NCBI GenBank assembly: GCA_031763025.1 | Contig: JASSKH010000020.1 | Location: 8,000,667-8,064,666 of the forward strand | DNA length: 64,000 bases | Reading direction: 5' to 3' | Source of the DNA: Macrocystis pyrifera | Taxonomy: Eukaryota > Sar > Phaeophyceae > Laminariales > Laminariaceae | Shown here: one piece after another, positions 35,453 to 47,752 of the stretch | Layout of the letters: each line of letters opens with the position of its first letter | Position numbering within the stretch: position 1 is the stretch's first letter | Program-made: the position numbers and the translations under genes | The notes under the pieces: model-generated | Told to the model about the DNA's origin: nothing | What the model saw: only the letters and a program-made list of their open reading frames with translations | The model's database searches: none

Positions 35453-36518
35453 GTAGAGCTATGGTGACGTTCGAAGTCACGGCCGACCGGCACTCTCTTT
35501 AAGCGACGGGGCTGCCACCGGTACTAAGTTCAATCCCTTAAACGGCCTGCTTGTCCTCGGCTATACACCGATAAAAAGAACCAAGGCGTTTGGCAACAAC
35601 ACGGGTGTTCTACGGTGGCGGCACTTTTCCTGGTTCCCTCGCGTGGGCCTGAAGTTGGTCTCGGACGTTCTAGGGCCCGCGAGCGTAACTAAACGAAAAC
35701 TAAAAATACTCCCATTTAAACCGGCCACCTAGTGGAACCCCCAGTGCGACCGGACCTGGTGTCTCTCGTGTTCGTAACGAGACCCTAACAGGACTACCCG
35801 GCGGTCTTTCCCTACCGCATAGCTGACAGCTAGCGAGTTATACCAGGATATCCCAGGGCATAGTGTCGCACACGGCGCTTTCTCCGCACGCGTTGGCTAC
35901 GCGGGGGGCGACTGTATCAGGTTTCCAGGCAAGCGCCGACACAATCCAACTACATCGAATCGGCAAACACCTACCCTCCCCCCCCCCTCGAGACGCGGCC
36001 TGTGGGCGCTGTTTCCGTTCGTTTCCGTCCGATGGGCGCCTAGAATAAACAGGAGCAAGAAATATGCCTAAGCAAGTCAAGAGAGCCGTCAAACAGGCAC
36101 AAGGCCAGGGATCCCAACGTCGCTTGCCGAGGCCGATATATAAGCCCACCTTGGAGTAGGGACCAGTACGGGTACACGCAGAAGCTACCTTGGGATCTGG
36201 GGGAGTGATCAGTACCACGCAAGACGTGCTTCAGCTTACCTAATAAAAGTGAACTAAATTCCAGTGAGAGGCCTTCCTTCGATTGGCAGGCAGAGCAAAC
36301 CTGCCGTTGCTCCTAAGACCAACAACTTACCAGCATTTACGCTCCACAACAGTTAGACTGCGACGAAACGGCCGACATCTACGGTAGAACTGCTTCACTA
36401 TATGCTACAAGTATATTAGAGCAAAGCAGTGTCTGCAAATCGTGGCATCGACATGGTGGATGGACGACTACCAGCTTCGTATTTAGAGGCTACGTGCTCA
36501 ACAATACGAGCGAAAGCA
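35453..36518. other. No supported gene
   Basis: A minus-strand frame of 126 codons (35838-36218) is open but has no recognisable domain and no clear splice partner. It sits downstream of the cysteine-rich gene, but I see nothing linking them. Confidence 0.4.
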
Positions 36519-39500
36519 TCATGAAGCCATCTCCCTTCCTCCCACCCGCGCGCGCCAGGGCCTTCGCTGGTTATGGTGACGTCTTCGACGCTCGCCGGTG
36601 TATGTGTCGTCAGCGTCAAGGATGTAGGCTCCTTCAGGGTTCTGAAGAAGGAGAGCGTGATCGTGCGGCGGATAGAAGGCGCAACATTGCAGTATAAGAA
36701 TGTCGGACTATCGAAACAACTCGAATTATCCGGTTGTGCGGCACGGCAGTTCGATGACAACCAATGCTATTTCTATTTATCAAACCAAGAAGGTACTACA
36801 AAGAAACTTGTCACGTTCAAATGGCGAAGGTATCTCCTAACGTCTACCGGTATAAAGCTGCTCGGTTTGGCAACCTAGACTATGCACTGTGCACGCGGAT
36901 TGTGCACGCGGTGCCCTTCGAGAAATATTGTGCCGCTGGGTGTCGTTCCTACGGTAGCAGGCATTGCTCCATTGACGAAACACGTTTAACCAAAATATAA
37001 ACAACAGTACGTATGCTATGAAGGATACCAGGTATATAGCATGGATTCAGCGGGGATAGGCACAGGCCAAAAATCCGATGAACCCGAACCATTGAAGCCT
37101 ACCGCATCGGTGTGTAAATTCCCAACACAGGTCTAACATTCCCATGTATATACCACACACGCAATGTTTCTTACCGCAGCACAGCTCTTCAGTGCATCCC
37201 TCGGCCTTGGGGCACTTGATGGTGTCGGCGTCTTCCACGGGGGGGGTGTCTGGGCAGGGGAAGTACGAGCAGAAAGCCTCGCAGCACGATCCGGTAGTGC
37301 AGCCGGTGACGGCGCACACTTTGGTGGCGGCGCTGCTGATCTGGGTGAAACCGTCGGGGCAGGCGTACGAAATGCAGAGCTCCTCACAGCACAGGCCGGT
37401 GGTGCAGCCGGAGTCCGCGCACATGGTTGTGTTGGCCTCTAGGATGGGGGTGAAGTTGTTGGGGCACGGGTGGTACGAGCAGAATGCCTCGCAGCACTGG
37501 GACACTTCGCACGGGTCTCCCACGCAAGCCACTTCGTTGGCGGAGGGGATTGGGGTGTAGCCGTTCGGGCACGGGACGGAGTTGCAGTACGACGCCTGCC
37601 GCGCGGCAAATAAAATACAACATTCAAAAAAAGCGAACGAGGCGGGCGCGATATGATCAGTGTTTTGGTAAAGCCATCAAGAGGATGTTCCGATCAGCAA
37701 TGTCACGGTCTGGGTGGCATCGTATTTTCTTTTCTCCTGGCATGGAAGTGCTCGATAGGGCATGCCAACCAGGAATATCGAGAAGGTTTGCGCGCGCAAC
37801 CCGACTCACACTTCTAAACGCTTATTGTTCGTGCAGCCCAATCGTTGATTCTCATGAATTAAGCGTACAACGAATACTTGGTCCTGCTGCCGTTCGAAAC
37901 GTACACTCCCCTCGACCCTACAACGTAGCACCGCCTTTCGATTCGGTTTACCTGCAGATGGCGCCCTCCGCGAAGGCCCTGCTCCATCTCCCCAGAGGTG
38001 GAAGCTGCACGTTGAGAGACGAGACGACCCAAACAACGAGAAATCGTGAGATATTGTGTTGGTAGCAATCGAAAAGCGGGGCTACACGGCCGGCTGTGGT
38101 TTCGCCCGAATGCAGTCGGACGCGACAACGAGTGCATGTCGTCTGGGTTCAAAGCTGCGTAACTTGCGAAATTGTGGTTTAATAGTCAGAAGGGACCTAA
38201 TGTCGAAATCCCTCAAGGCCAATTGAGTTTTTGTTTATTGATGTTCTAAAACGTAGAATATGTCGTTCTTGCGGCGCTGACGATAGGTATTTAACGGCGA
38301 TGACGCATCGCAGGATATTGTAGGGGGCGATCCACGTTTTCCCCAGAGTGGGGCGCTTTGGCCACCCTGGCGAGAAAGTAGTTTTCTACGTCGCTCAGCA
38401 TTGGACTTGGGAAACAAAAGTATTTTCCGTAGTCATACTTGCACTTGCCATCTGATTTATGCTGCGGCGACTATTCCAGTCATACCTGCACATACAACAT
38501 ACATCTTTATGCATTTAAATAGTAAAGTTTCGGTTCGCGGACAGTTTAAAAAACACAATACCATGTCGAAACCAATAACAGATGGTGCAAATCGCATACA
38601 TTGGTAGACTAACAATAGCTCAATCCTTCATATACGCAGGGTAAGCCACTCAGCCGGGTGCCCTTGAGCGGGTTGCTTAAATAGGACCTGAGGCAATATT
38701 AAAAATGGCCACAATGCCACAATATGCGTATTGTGGAGACAGGTACAGCGCACCAGGTCATCATAGTTGATGGCTTACACCACACCCGGAAAGGTCACTC
38801 AACACGAAGAGGACAAACAAGCAGGGCGGGGAGACTTTGTACGGCGTATATATTGTTGATACATGGCGTTACTGCGAAAACTGCTGCAGCGCTGTTGTTG
38901 CCACTGCGTGGAAAGCTGCTGCTGTTGTTGCTGCAACCGCGGAGGGCCCTGATGGTGGTTCTAGAGGCAGCGCGTGTGCGTTTGTATTTTTGAATGTTCT
39001 TCCATTTTCCATCTAACTGGCAGATGTGCAATACTACTGCCGGACCAGATACTGTTCGTAAAAAAAGAGGGTTTTTGTGTTTACTATAGGTCTCAATATT
39101 ATGGTCTCCCGTAATAATATCTGAACGATTCCACGCAAACATATAAAAGGGTGCCTACTGCTGTAACATTCCATCTGCCTTCTGACTGTGCAGATGTTAT
39201 TCCAACTATAATACCATCCACTAGAAAAACGAAAACCCCAAGCAGAATCCAGTCGCTTGAAACAGGGAAAGTGCTATTATTGCGGGGGACCATAGTAAAT
39301 AGGACCAAATATTGTGAGTAAAAATAGGTGAATGTACAGTTTTTTCGTGTTTACCGTAGGTCCTATTTACTATAGTCCTCCGTATTATATATCAACCAGC
39401 AAACCTGAACACTGGACAAAGTTCAACCAATACTGCTGTACTGCGGTCACTCCTATGAATGACTGTTCTGACTCCTAACCCGCATGTCACGAATTAAACT

Positions 39501-41770
39501 ATTCACTACAACTTGCGGAAGAACAACACGCAGCTTACCAGGAGGTTGTTTCGTTTTCAGTCTGATCTACGATACGTCGAGAATGAGGTGTTTTTTTTTT
39601 ATAAAAAATGATCAGCACAGACGTGCCTACGAGCAACAAAGGATGGTGAAGACATGCAAAGTGCCGTCTACGCACGGTCTGAGCCGACCTCTACACACGC
39701 TACTACTGGCCGATCGCTAATAAGATCCCGATTCGCTGGAGATGACCCAGGGGTTGCCACCAACGAAGCGGTGAACGATAGAAAGAGAGAGGCGAAATCA
39801 GACTCTCTGATGACCAATCCACCAAAAATAAACGCGCGAGTTCACGTATATGTATGCATACCGCCCTGTCCTTGCATATGAGACGTTTACATGTGTCTTT
39901 TGTGTTTAAAACGATTTGATATTTTTCGAGACATATATTTACTGGTAGTGGTAGTACGTTCAAACGATTAGGAGTACACCACCACTAAAGTATGAATTTA
40001 TATATATTTGTATTTGCAGCAATAATTTACAAACTTGTTTTTAACGTAGTCTGTGAGCTAATAAATATTCTCTATTTCCTGTTTTGTGTCCCGTGTTACA
40101 TCTACAGTACCCCGGTGGCTAGGCAGGTGGTCAGCGAGCCCATCAAGATCAATTTCGTGAGTTTGAGTCTCACCGAGTGCATGCTCGTAGGGACTTGTTC
40201 TTGCAAAAAAAAATGATTAGCGGAAAGCGCGAGAGCGTAAGTTAGCTGTACATTTGATGAAAATCGACGAGCAGTGAGAATGCTGAACCCTATGCGCGCG
40301 ATAAAATCTAAAGGCACGTACCGGGGTGGAGAAGGGTGTCTTGCCACTGAAGTACTAGTTTATATTTATTTGCACAGTTAATTTTCGGAACATATTTTTT
40401 TGACGTATACATATAGTGTGTGATAACTACGCGCGCAGGTATTATTCTTGCTATGAACCGCCAGTGGGCTTTTGTCGGTCGGCTGGATGTCCTTGGTACG
40501 ACGACAAGTACAGCCACCACTATCAATAACAGCACAAAAAAAACAATTCAGCGTCATATGTCAGTACTTCCGCAAGGGTGCCTGATATAGTCGTCTCTTA
40601 GAAGAAATATTGCACGCTGTATATATTGTGTGTATTGAAGGACACGCAATACGAGTATATAAGTTCAGCCACTTTCTGGGGGGAGCAGGGGTGGATACTC
40701 GACATCATGCATGGCCATAGCTGCATAGTCAGAAGACCCTCGCATCCCTACACTATCGGGAATGAGCACGTCAGGTTTTCTCCGACCGGGTAGACATTGC
40801 TCGCACCAAGCGTGACGCGTCGTGCCATGTTCATCGAGTCGCAATAAGAGCGAGCTGTATTCGGCTCCAAACCGTTTGTGAAGCGGACTTACACGTGAAT
40901 TGACACCTTGAATGCCCTGAATGCCTTTTCAGTTTCCGGTGGCACGTTCGCCTTTGAGGCGGGGGGGGGACATAAGTTGGAACTAAACTAGCAATGTATT
41001 AACTATATATGACTAGTGTTGTGGTGGTAGTGGTCGTAGCACGCTTTTGGCTAGAATATATAGTGGACGGTGGTCGTCAACCCGAGCTCGTCAGGATGCT
41101 ATGATGGCATCCTTGTTTTATCGGCATGAATAATTCGTCGTGGAACTAGGCCGTCGGAATGGTCATCGGAGTTATTTTTATTTTTTTTGGAGAGCATGTT
41201 TAGGGCGAGGCAGAGGAGCTTCTCAACCGAGGAGCGTGGAAAACAAGTTGATGCACTTCTACTGTACGTAGCATGCGACCCGAACAGAAAAAAAAACATA
41301 TCGCATCCTGGTACATCGTGGGTAGGAAGCAGGCCTTCTGTAGTATTGGGCGATCAGGGGCGGCCCCAGTTACTTTCCCACATTCATGCAAGTTGGGCGA
41401 GTGACTCTGTGCCTCGCTCATAGCAGTACTCGCAAACACTTATGTATTGTGTTGGCGTCAGTGCAACAAACAATGACATAGCGGCGCAAGTCACGAAACC
41501 GACACATCCAAGTGCTCCCCCCCCCTTTTCTAACGCAGCACCAATAATACAGGCTTGCAGACTAATACTCAATTTACGGCACTAATGGTTGGTTCTCATT
41601 AGACCGCCGCTACGTATTATGCTTGAAATCGTAGTCGAAAGGCTAGGTCGGGTCAAACCTTCAGTACGCAGTTCATCACTTTATAGAGTTAAGGTTACAG
41701 CACCGACACGCCGTTCCCCACCTGCGAAGCCGAGGGTAGCCAGGACTGCGAATATCATGAGAGGAGCCAT
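36519..41770 (-). CDS. Secreted cysteine-rich repeat protein, four exons
   Basis: Assembled by eye from splice signals with consistent phases. Exon 1 (41770-41722) encodes a hydrophobic signal peptide, MAPLMIFAVLATLGFA, and ends in phase 1 at GCAG|GTGGGG. Exon 2 (38004-37952, 53 bp) lies between CTCTCAACGTGCAG and GTAAACC. It encodes a short propeptide ending GLRGGRHLQ and leaves phase 0. Exon 3 (37595-37175) carries about four repeats of 36-38 residues with the pattern CC-E-x2-C-x4-CP-x2-[FY]-T-x-I, then C-x3-GCT-x3; donor GCG|GTAAGAAAC, phase 1. Exon 4 has two possible acceptors. One at 36642 gives CCEP then stop at 36634 (176 residues). One at 36632 gives a 36-residue basic tail with stop at 36519 (211 residues). 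Retaining intron 3 would instead stop at 37047. The product is probably secreted or in the cell wall, with disulfide-bonded repeats; molecular role unknown. Intron 1 is 3.7 kb and carries a MITE. Confidence 0.75.
37175..37595 (-). CDS. Exon 3: cysteine-repeat domain
   Basis: This exon holds all the repeats: ASYCNSVPCPNGYTPI, CCEAFCSYHPCPNNFTPI, CCEELCISYACPDGFTQI, then CCEAFCSYFPCPDTPP. Each is followed by a C-x3-GC-T or C-x4-C segment leading to the next CC pair. The spacing C-x4-CP is constant. The second half of each unit, with ADSGCTTGL, AVTGCTTGS and KAEGCTEEL, is also aligned. The acceptor is GCGCGGCAG, preceded by a T-rich tract. The exon begins in phase 0 and ends in phase 1. Similar cysteine repeats occur in predicted secreted proteins of several algae and protists; I know of no function for them. 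Confidence 0.85.
37952..38004 (-). CDS. Exon 2: propeptide, 53 bp
   Basis: Joins the signal-peptide exon to the cysteine domain. With the single base carried over from exon 1 it reads ASTSGEMEQGLRGGRHLQ. A basic segment ending in Leu-Gln just before the first cysteine suggests processing of a secreted precursor. The acceptor has a pyrimidine-rich tract (CTCGTCTCTCAACGTGCAG) and the donor is CTGCAG|GTAAAC. Its length of 53 (2 + 51) is exactly what is needed to convert phase 1 to phase 0. Confidence 0.75.
39280..39385. mobile_element. MITE copy 2, inside intron 1 of the cysteine-rich gene
   Basis: A 106-bp copy starts TTGCGGGGGACCATAG and ends CTATAGTCCTCCGTAT. It is flanked by TA at 39278-39279 and 39386-39387. 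The interior is in the opposite orientation to copy 1: it has TTTTTTCGTGTTTACCGTAGG at the right, the complement of the left of copy 1. Confidence 0.88.
41722..41770 (-). CDS. Exon 1: signal peptide
   Basis: The start context is CAACAATCAAGATGGC, with A at -3 and G at +4, a good eukaryotic start. Sixteen residues are almost entirely hydrophobic and end LGFA. With the A supplied by the junction codon, this gives a small-residue signal peptidase site. Donor at 41721-41720. Confidence 0.75.
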
Positions 41771-43358
41771 CTTGATTGTTGTTGGAGGAAGGATCCTTTG
41801 ATGAAACAGCGCCGGCAAGCTCAGAGGTCTGCCGAACGACAACGAACAGCAATGACGGTGTGCACGACATCATTCAAGAAAGGAAGAGGTCGACAACAAG
41901 CTAATTTAGCACGCGTGTTTAGCTTTTCGGACACAATGTTGTACCCTTTTTTTGAACATATCTACAAACGTGGTGGTTAAGCTTCGTATGTCGAGTGTTA
42001 CGGGCCTTGCCGGGGCAAACTTATGTAGCTAGAGGGTTTTTGGGTGCAGGAGGAGATGCGAAGAGATATATAGACAAATAGACAAATGTGAGTATGTGCA
42101 CGAGCACACCCACATCGCAGTATCATAGTACACAACATGACAATATCCGCTCTACCAGGCAAGAAAGAACACCTGATATGTTCATTAACACAAATATCGC
42201 AATTTGAGAGACGATGCAATACCGAAGTTCCTGTAGCGGGGAATCCTCTCCCTCTCGGAACAACAAGCAAGCACTGCCTGGGCCCGTTCTCAACCGGGTG
42301 AGTGTGTTGTGTGCTGCTCTGTCACAGCCGCAGCGGTAATGTTCACACGCAATCAATGTACACGACTGGAGTACTGGTCAGGTCGGTGTGACTGCCCGAG
42401 ATGTATGTAATATACATTGTGTGTCGTGTTTTTGGCACAGCTCGCGAGACCCCACACACACGCGGCGAACGGTATTTTGAATACATCGTGCATGTCTTAC
42501 TTTTTTCTGTTTAGTTTTGTTTCAAAAAATAATTCGTGTTACATCAGATAATGTACTACTACGCTTCAAACCAAATCGGACGACAAGCGGAACAGGGGGG
42601 CGGGGTCGATAGCCAATGAGCGTGCCAAGGAGGAAAAGGCCAGCGAGGGAAAAGTAATGGTGCACATAGCAATAATAATGGTGCACATACGCCGCAAGGT
42701 ATATACTTCCGCAAAGGAGGGCGTCGACTCTGCAAGGCCACTCAGTTGTATAACGGGCGCCACAAGCCTACAATATGCGTGCTGAGCACGCGCCGCAGTG
42801 CATTTCACGCGCCATGAATCGCACATATATATGAACTCATTATTATGTATAGTTCGCAGATAGACCTTTTCTAAATGTTGTACCCCGTGTTAAAGCCAGG
42901 TGTAAGTTGGTATGGACCTAGGGACCCGACTACTACTAGCAAGTGCATGCCTTTGGCTCCGTCATGGTCTCTCGTACGAGGTACTTGACGATGTTATAAG
43001 CTCTTGTACTAGTCGCTGTTTGCCTCGCCAGATGGCTTCTGATCGACGGGGTACCAAGAAATTAAGGCGACTGAATGCTCTGATTTATTAAATAGTACCG
43101 ACAGGAGGGTGTGTTCTTGCAGCGATAAATGCTGAAAGCAAAAAAAATAAAAAATGTTCGGGCGGCGGCGAAAACGCGACAATATACCTGGTATTAGAAC
43201 TATTTTCAGTATACAGATGTATTCCCGCCGTATATGCCCGGGTCGGCGGCTAAAGTTCCAACATGAATACCAGGTAAGCAGGAATAATGCGCGTGGCATA
43301 CATGTATACCTATGTATAGGCAAGAAAGTGAGCGGGTTATCATTTTCTCCTCTACTAC
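41771..43358. other. Upstream region of the cysteine-rich gene; no other gene supported
   Basis: The bases just upstream of the start codon (minus strand) presumably hold the promoter and 5' leader, but I see no convincing TATA box. The rest has only short frames. Confidence 0.4.
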
Positions 43359-43360
43359 TA

Positions 43361-43467
43361 TTGCGGGAGGCTATCCAAAAAAAAGGAACATATATTGTTG
43401 GTAAAAAAAGGGAAATATGTATGTTTTTGTGTGTACCGTAGGTTCTATCTATTGTGGTCCCCCATGA
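43361..43467. mobile_element. MITE copy 3 (diverged)
   Basis: Starts TTGCGGGAGGCTAT, ends ATTGTGGTCCCCCATGA, with TA on both sides (43359-43360 and 43468-43469). The left inverted repeat has an A-run in place of the AATAGGACC segment. The interior keeps GTTTTTGTGTGTACCGTAGG. Confidence 0.82.
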
Positions 43468-43699
43468 TATTGTATTGAATACAACATGCCCCATGCAGTT
43501 TCGGCGTCGGTGGGTGTTGGACTGTAAACAACTGTTGGCAACTAGTACCCTCTGTGACTACACTTAATATATGTATGCTCGCACGGTATCTGTATGATCC
43601 GTGCTTGCTAGACCGACTGTGCGAGGGACTGCTGAACATTAAAACATCAAGTCGCAGGTCGGATGGGGTTTGGGTTGCTCCTCGGGGCGGGTGTGCGTG

Positions 43700-43840
43700 G
43701 AGCGTACAAGAGAGCATATATACGTTTTACATATATACACAACAGATAATACATGTAAATATATATATTATATACATGTATAAATATTTCTTACAGTAGT
43801 ATTATATATACATATATACTATACTATATAACATATGCGT
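43700..43840. repeat. AT-rich TATATA / ACATGTA segment
   Basis: Dense (TA)n, ATACATGTA and TATATAC words, with several short palindromes. No coding content. Confidence 0.7.
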
Positions 43841-45097
43841 TGCCACGGGGGTGGTAGAAATGAATCGACGTCTTGATGGTACGGTGTGTTACCTCACGTT
43901 ACATCACACCTACCCTAATTCGTCGGAACATGAATAACTTAGTCAAACATTTTACGATGTGTCCTTTTGATAAATGTCGAAGGGGTCACACACTCATCCC
44001 TTGATGACATGTCTGCGCGACGACACGACAAGCCCCTACGCTGTGGGCTATGTGGTTGAAACCTTTCAAACAAATTGGGAAGGCCGTGTTGTCGTTCTCC
44101 GCTTAAAACCGACCGTGCATATCCTTACTATCCCTAACCATAGATACATACAACTATGGCAGCAAGGTTGTCACTTGTATACCTATAGTTGTCTCGTTTG
44201 CCATAGGACAATGTGTAGCGTGAGGGTCCCTTTTTCGTCGAAGAGCGACGCTTATCGAATTTGAAAAGACATGTACCTGCAAATAAAAACCCTATCAATC
44301 CAAATATGCTGTAGTACTTCGTACCAGTTATCGTGGGGCATTCTCTGTAGCACTGCTCCTCGTGGGGCATGCTGCCGCCACCAGCGCGCACGACACATGC
44401 AACTCTAGTTCGCATCGAAAACATGCCAAGTGTGTACAAGGTACAATATTTCGCAAGTACAAAACGTACTTTCGTGCTTAAATACTTAAAACAAGTTTGT
44501 AGCCAGTGGCCAGTGTGAACTCACCGCGAGAGGAGAATGGAGAAGATGAGGGTGAGAGAACGAGTGAGCTGAGAGGGGGGGTGTTAGCTGCTGGGTGTGT
44601 GAGTACAATGTCGCGCTTCCTTCAGCAGGCTTTCTTCTATCGGGTCAGGGGGCAGACATATTCTCAACGACTCTTGGAACATATTACAGGACTCTTCGTT
44701 GAAAGTGACTCCTCGTTTTTACGCGTACCTGTTTGTATGTCCTTTTTAGATGCCGTAAAAGTTAAGCAAAATGCGTACGTACCATATGTGTAAATACAAA
44801 TTACTGTTATGATGCACCACGAGGTACCAGGCACCTGTCATCAGGTATACAACAATATGTGCGTCCATGCGTGATATATTCCGCGTACAGCGAACATATC
44901 CCATTATCATTGTACCCGGCGCTTTCGAGCGTTTACTGCTGTTTGGTAATATTTTATATAGTTGCATGCTTCGTACCAAGTACATCTTACCGACATCATA
45001 CATCCATCTACCATCTATTCAAACGACATCAAAATATTTTGGACTGGTTCTTCTTTCCGGCACAACATATCAATTATACACAGGATACCTGCAGGTA

Positions 45098-45207
45098 TTA
45101 CGGGGGGGGGGTCCATAGTTAACAGGACCTATGGTGTACATAAAAACCTATATATTTTCCTATTTTTTCTTACAAAATTTGGTCCCGTTAACTATGGACC
45201 CCTATAA
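45098..45207. mobile_element. MITE copy 4
   Basis: A 110-bp copy starts TTACGGGGGGGGGGTCCATAG (G run expanded) and ends ACTATGGACCCCTATAA. TA lies on both sides (45096-45097 and 45208-45209). Same interior orientation as copy 1 (ACATAAAAACCTATATATTTT). Confidence 0.88.
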
Positions 45208-45209
45208 TA

Positions 45210-47752
45210 GTTGAATCCATTATGTACCCACCCAAGGAGAAGCGGCGGCTTCTCGTGTCGTTTCTACTCTCTGTTTTGTGTGAATACATACTTTTATATA
45301 TAATACGTATGTACATGTCATTATAGGGTTTCAGGCACACAACAACAAGAACATCAGCAATAAATTATTTATACCACAAACAGCAAGCGAAGAAGCGTCA
45401 TTTCACTGGCGAGATACAACGAACAGCGGGGAGGTCAGATTCCAAGCGGATAAACCGCACACACCCGGTACAACACTGCTACACAACACACTTTGTACGC
45501 TACGAGTACTACCACTCACTTCTGACAGAAACGTATTCTGTTTGATTTCCAAAGAATGCTGTGCAAACAAATTCAGATGGATAGATACACTCCCAATATA
45601 CCAGAGGGCATAAACTGCAAGTGTACCCAGGTAGGTATAATACTATCTGCATTTTTCAACTTTTTTTACCAGTACGTAGTCAATACGTACAGCATAAACT
45701 ACTACAAGTACTGCTACTACTTCTACTACTGCTGTATGTATGTACATTATTCAAAACCCTTGGACTTTCGCGGGCGGGTAGCGGGGTTCAGGTGGCGTTT
45801 TGAGGCGTACAGGTACTTCCAACGCCTACGAAGAGTAAATGTCGACCCGCTGTGACTCAAGAGTCTACATTACGGCGACTATGTGGACAGAGCTTGCTCA
45901 AGAGACACAAGGATTGTTGTAGATGGGTTGATGGTTGCTGACTACTGCTGTGTAGTAAGCAGCCTGCACACATTGTATACGTTTAATATAAATGCTGAGT
46001 ATTGGCCCGCCAACAAGACACACACTTAAGCTGGGCAAGCCTTGAGAGTCTTATTGAGGCGCCACCTGTTAACATTGTCCACCTTGAGCATAGATATGCT
46101 ACTATATGTAGGACCCAGTGTAGAGTTCACAACTAAGCCTTTTATCTTTATAACCCAACTTCTCAGCGTTTTCCTGAAAGTTAGCATCATGCTCTTATCA
46201 GGCACTTTCTTATTGTGGCGGGACTACAGTTAACTGTTGTGTACCCTGGTATCATCGACCCGACGATCGAACAACCCTCCCCCCGTACGCAAACCGTGTT
46301 GTACAGGCGTAGAAAAAAATAAACCGAACCAGGAAGAATCTAGAATGAATATGCGCCAAACACGTATTATTGTCGATATTGTACAGTGTGGTATAGAATA
46401 CCCGAAATCCACCGAATTGGATGTCCAAAAGCCCAAACCCAAGTTCGAATGTTTTTCTCGTGCATAAATTCATGCAAACGTATACTGTCGTGATCATATG
46501 ATAACCACGTCAATCAATTTCGCGTTTTTTTTGTCGTCTCCATCCCCTCGGTGTATACCAGCGAGCCATCGTAGCAGCGACCAGTATAATCGCGCTCAAA
46601 TGATTCGCATACTGCGTCGGACACAGCTGTAGAGACATGCGTGTGTATACACGTCCTACGAAATAGTCCACCCCCGACACTGCTGCTGTGGCCCAGCTCT
46701 TGGTTTGGGGTATTTCCTACGCTTGTTTCGTTCGTGTCTTTAGGGGGCCAAGAGCTGAAAGCAGGCCCACTGTTCCGTGTGAGCCAAAGGCAGGAAGGTA
46801 CGTATGTTGAAAATGAAAACACGCCACGTTGCCACATGCGGTGTTTTTGGTTGTGACATATCACAAACAGTTTTGTGTTGCTCATATATTTCAGCTCGCA
46901 TACGAAGTATCCCTCTAATGTCTGAATGGGATATTTGATCTCGTGATCACACTCACTCACTGCTGTTCCTTAGTAGCATCCATCCTTGGCATACTTACAG
47001 AACAGCGATATGAGGTATCGGCACTGCTCGTTACCCACACATGCAACATCAGGAATGAGTGGGAAGAACGCTCGTGCGCCACACTAGCAAAGTACTCCAG
47101 GCGTCCCCCCCTCTCTCCGTTGCCGGCTTTGAACCCTCGCCCATCCTCGAGGAACCGCTTGCACGTGAAAATCCTTCTTTGTTGTACCTAAAAATACAAA
47201 AAAGAGCCGATGTTGACGCGGGGTGTGCGAGTACGTGCTCATCGTGCTGTTTATGGTGTATGAATGTCGACACGACGGTGCAGTGGAGGATCGTATATAC
47301 GTATATATATTGTGGTTATGTCTTCGTGTAGGACGCATAGCAAGCACTTTACGTACGCGTAGATGTACAGCGTACGTATGGTTTTTATTGATCAGCAGAT
47401 TTTAACATTCTCGCAATAAACGAATAACCTGGTACAGGTTCATGAGCTCTAATCAAGTTAGACACAAGACCTACAACACTCGCGAATAGAGGAATGGACG
47501 TCGTACCTGGTTTTTCAGGGACAATGACACAGGTACACCTGGATATACGTCTGCGACTCGTGCTAAGGCCGTCTTTCATTTATTTCTTTTTTAATACTTC
47601 TTTTGCTTAACCCTGCGGAGTCTAGGAATGTATGTTGTTGCGTTTTCATCAATCTGCCTTCATATTTCAATATATATATTCATTCTGTGCAACCAGTATG
47701 AGCACCTCTGGTGAGTGCGTCTACACTTTCAGTTGTACAAGTATAACGGGTT
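45210..47752. other. No supported gene
   Basis: Short frames only. A small inverted repeat, CAGCTCTTGG at about 46693 and CCAAGAGCTG at about 46748, could form a hairpin. No other signal is identifiable. Confidence 0.45.

Noticed and set aside
36573-36878. 101-codon plus-strand open frame opposite exon 4
   Set aside because: Has some coding-like codons and a possible acceptor, but no recognisable domain. The minus-strand exon fits the neighbouring gene. I am not fully certain of the strand here.
37484-38065. 193-codon plus-strand open frame
   Set aside because: It overlaps the cysteine-rich exon and exon 2 on the opposite strand, which have conserved repeats, splice signals and matching phases.
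44300-44420. Minus-strand exon-like piece with EEQCYRECPTITGTKYYS
   Set aside because: The flanking signals do not make a convincing acceptor and donor pair, and no neighbouring exon fits.
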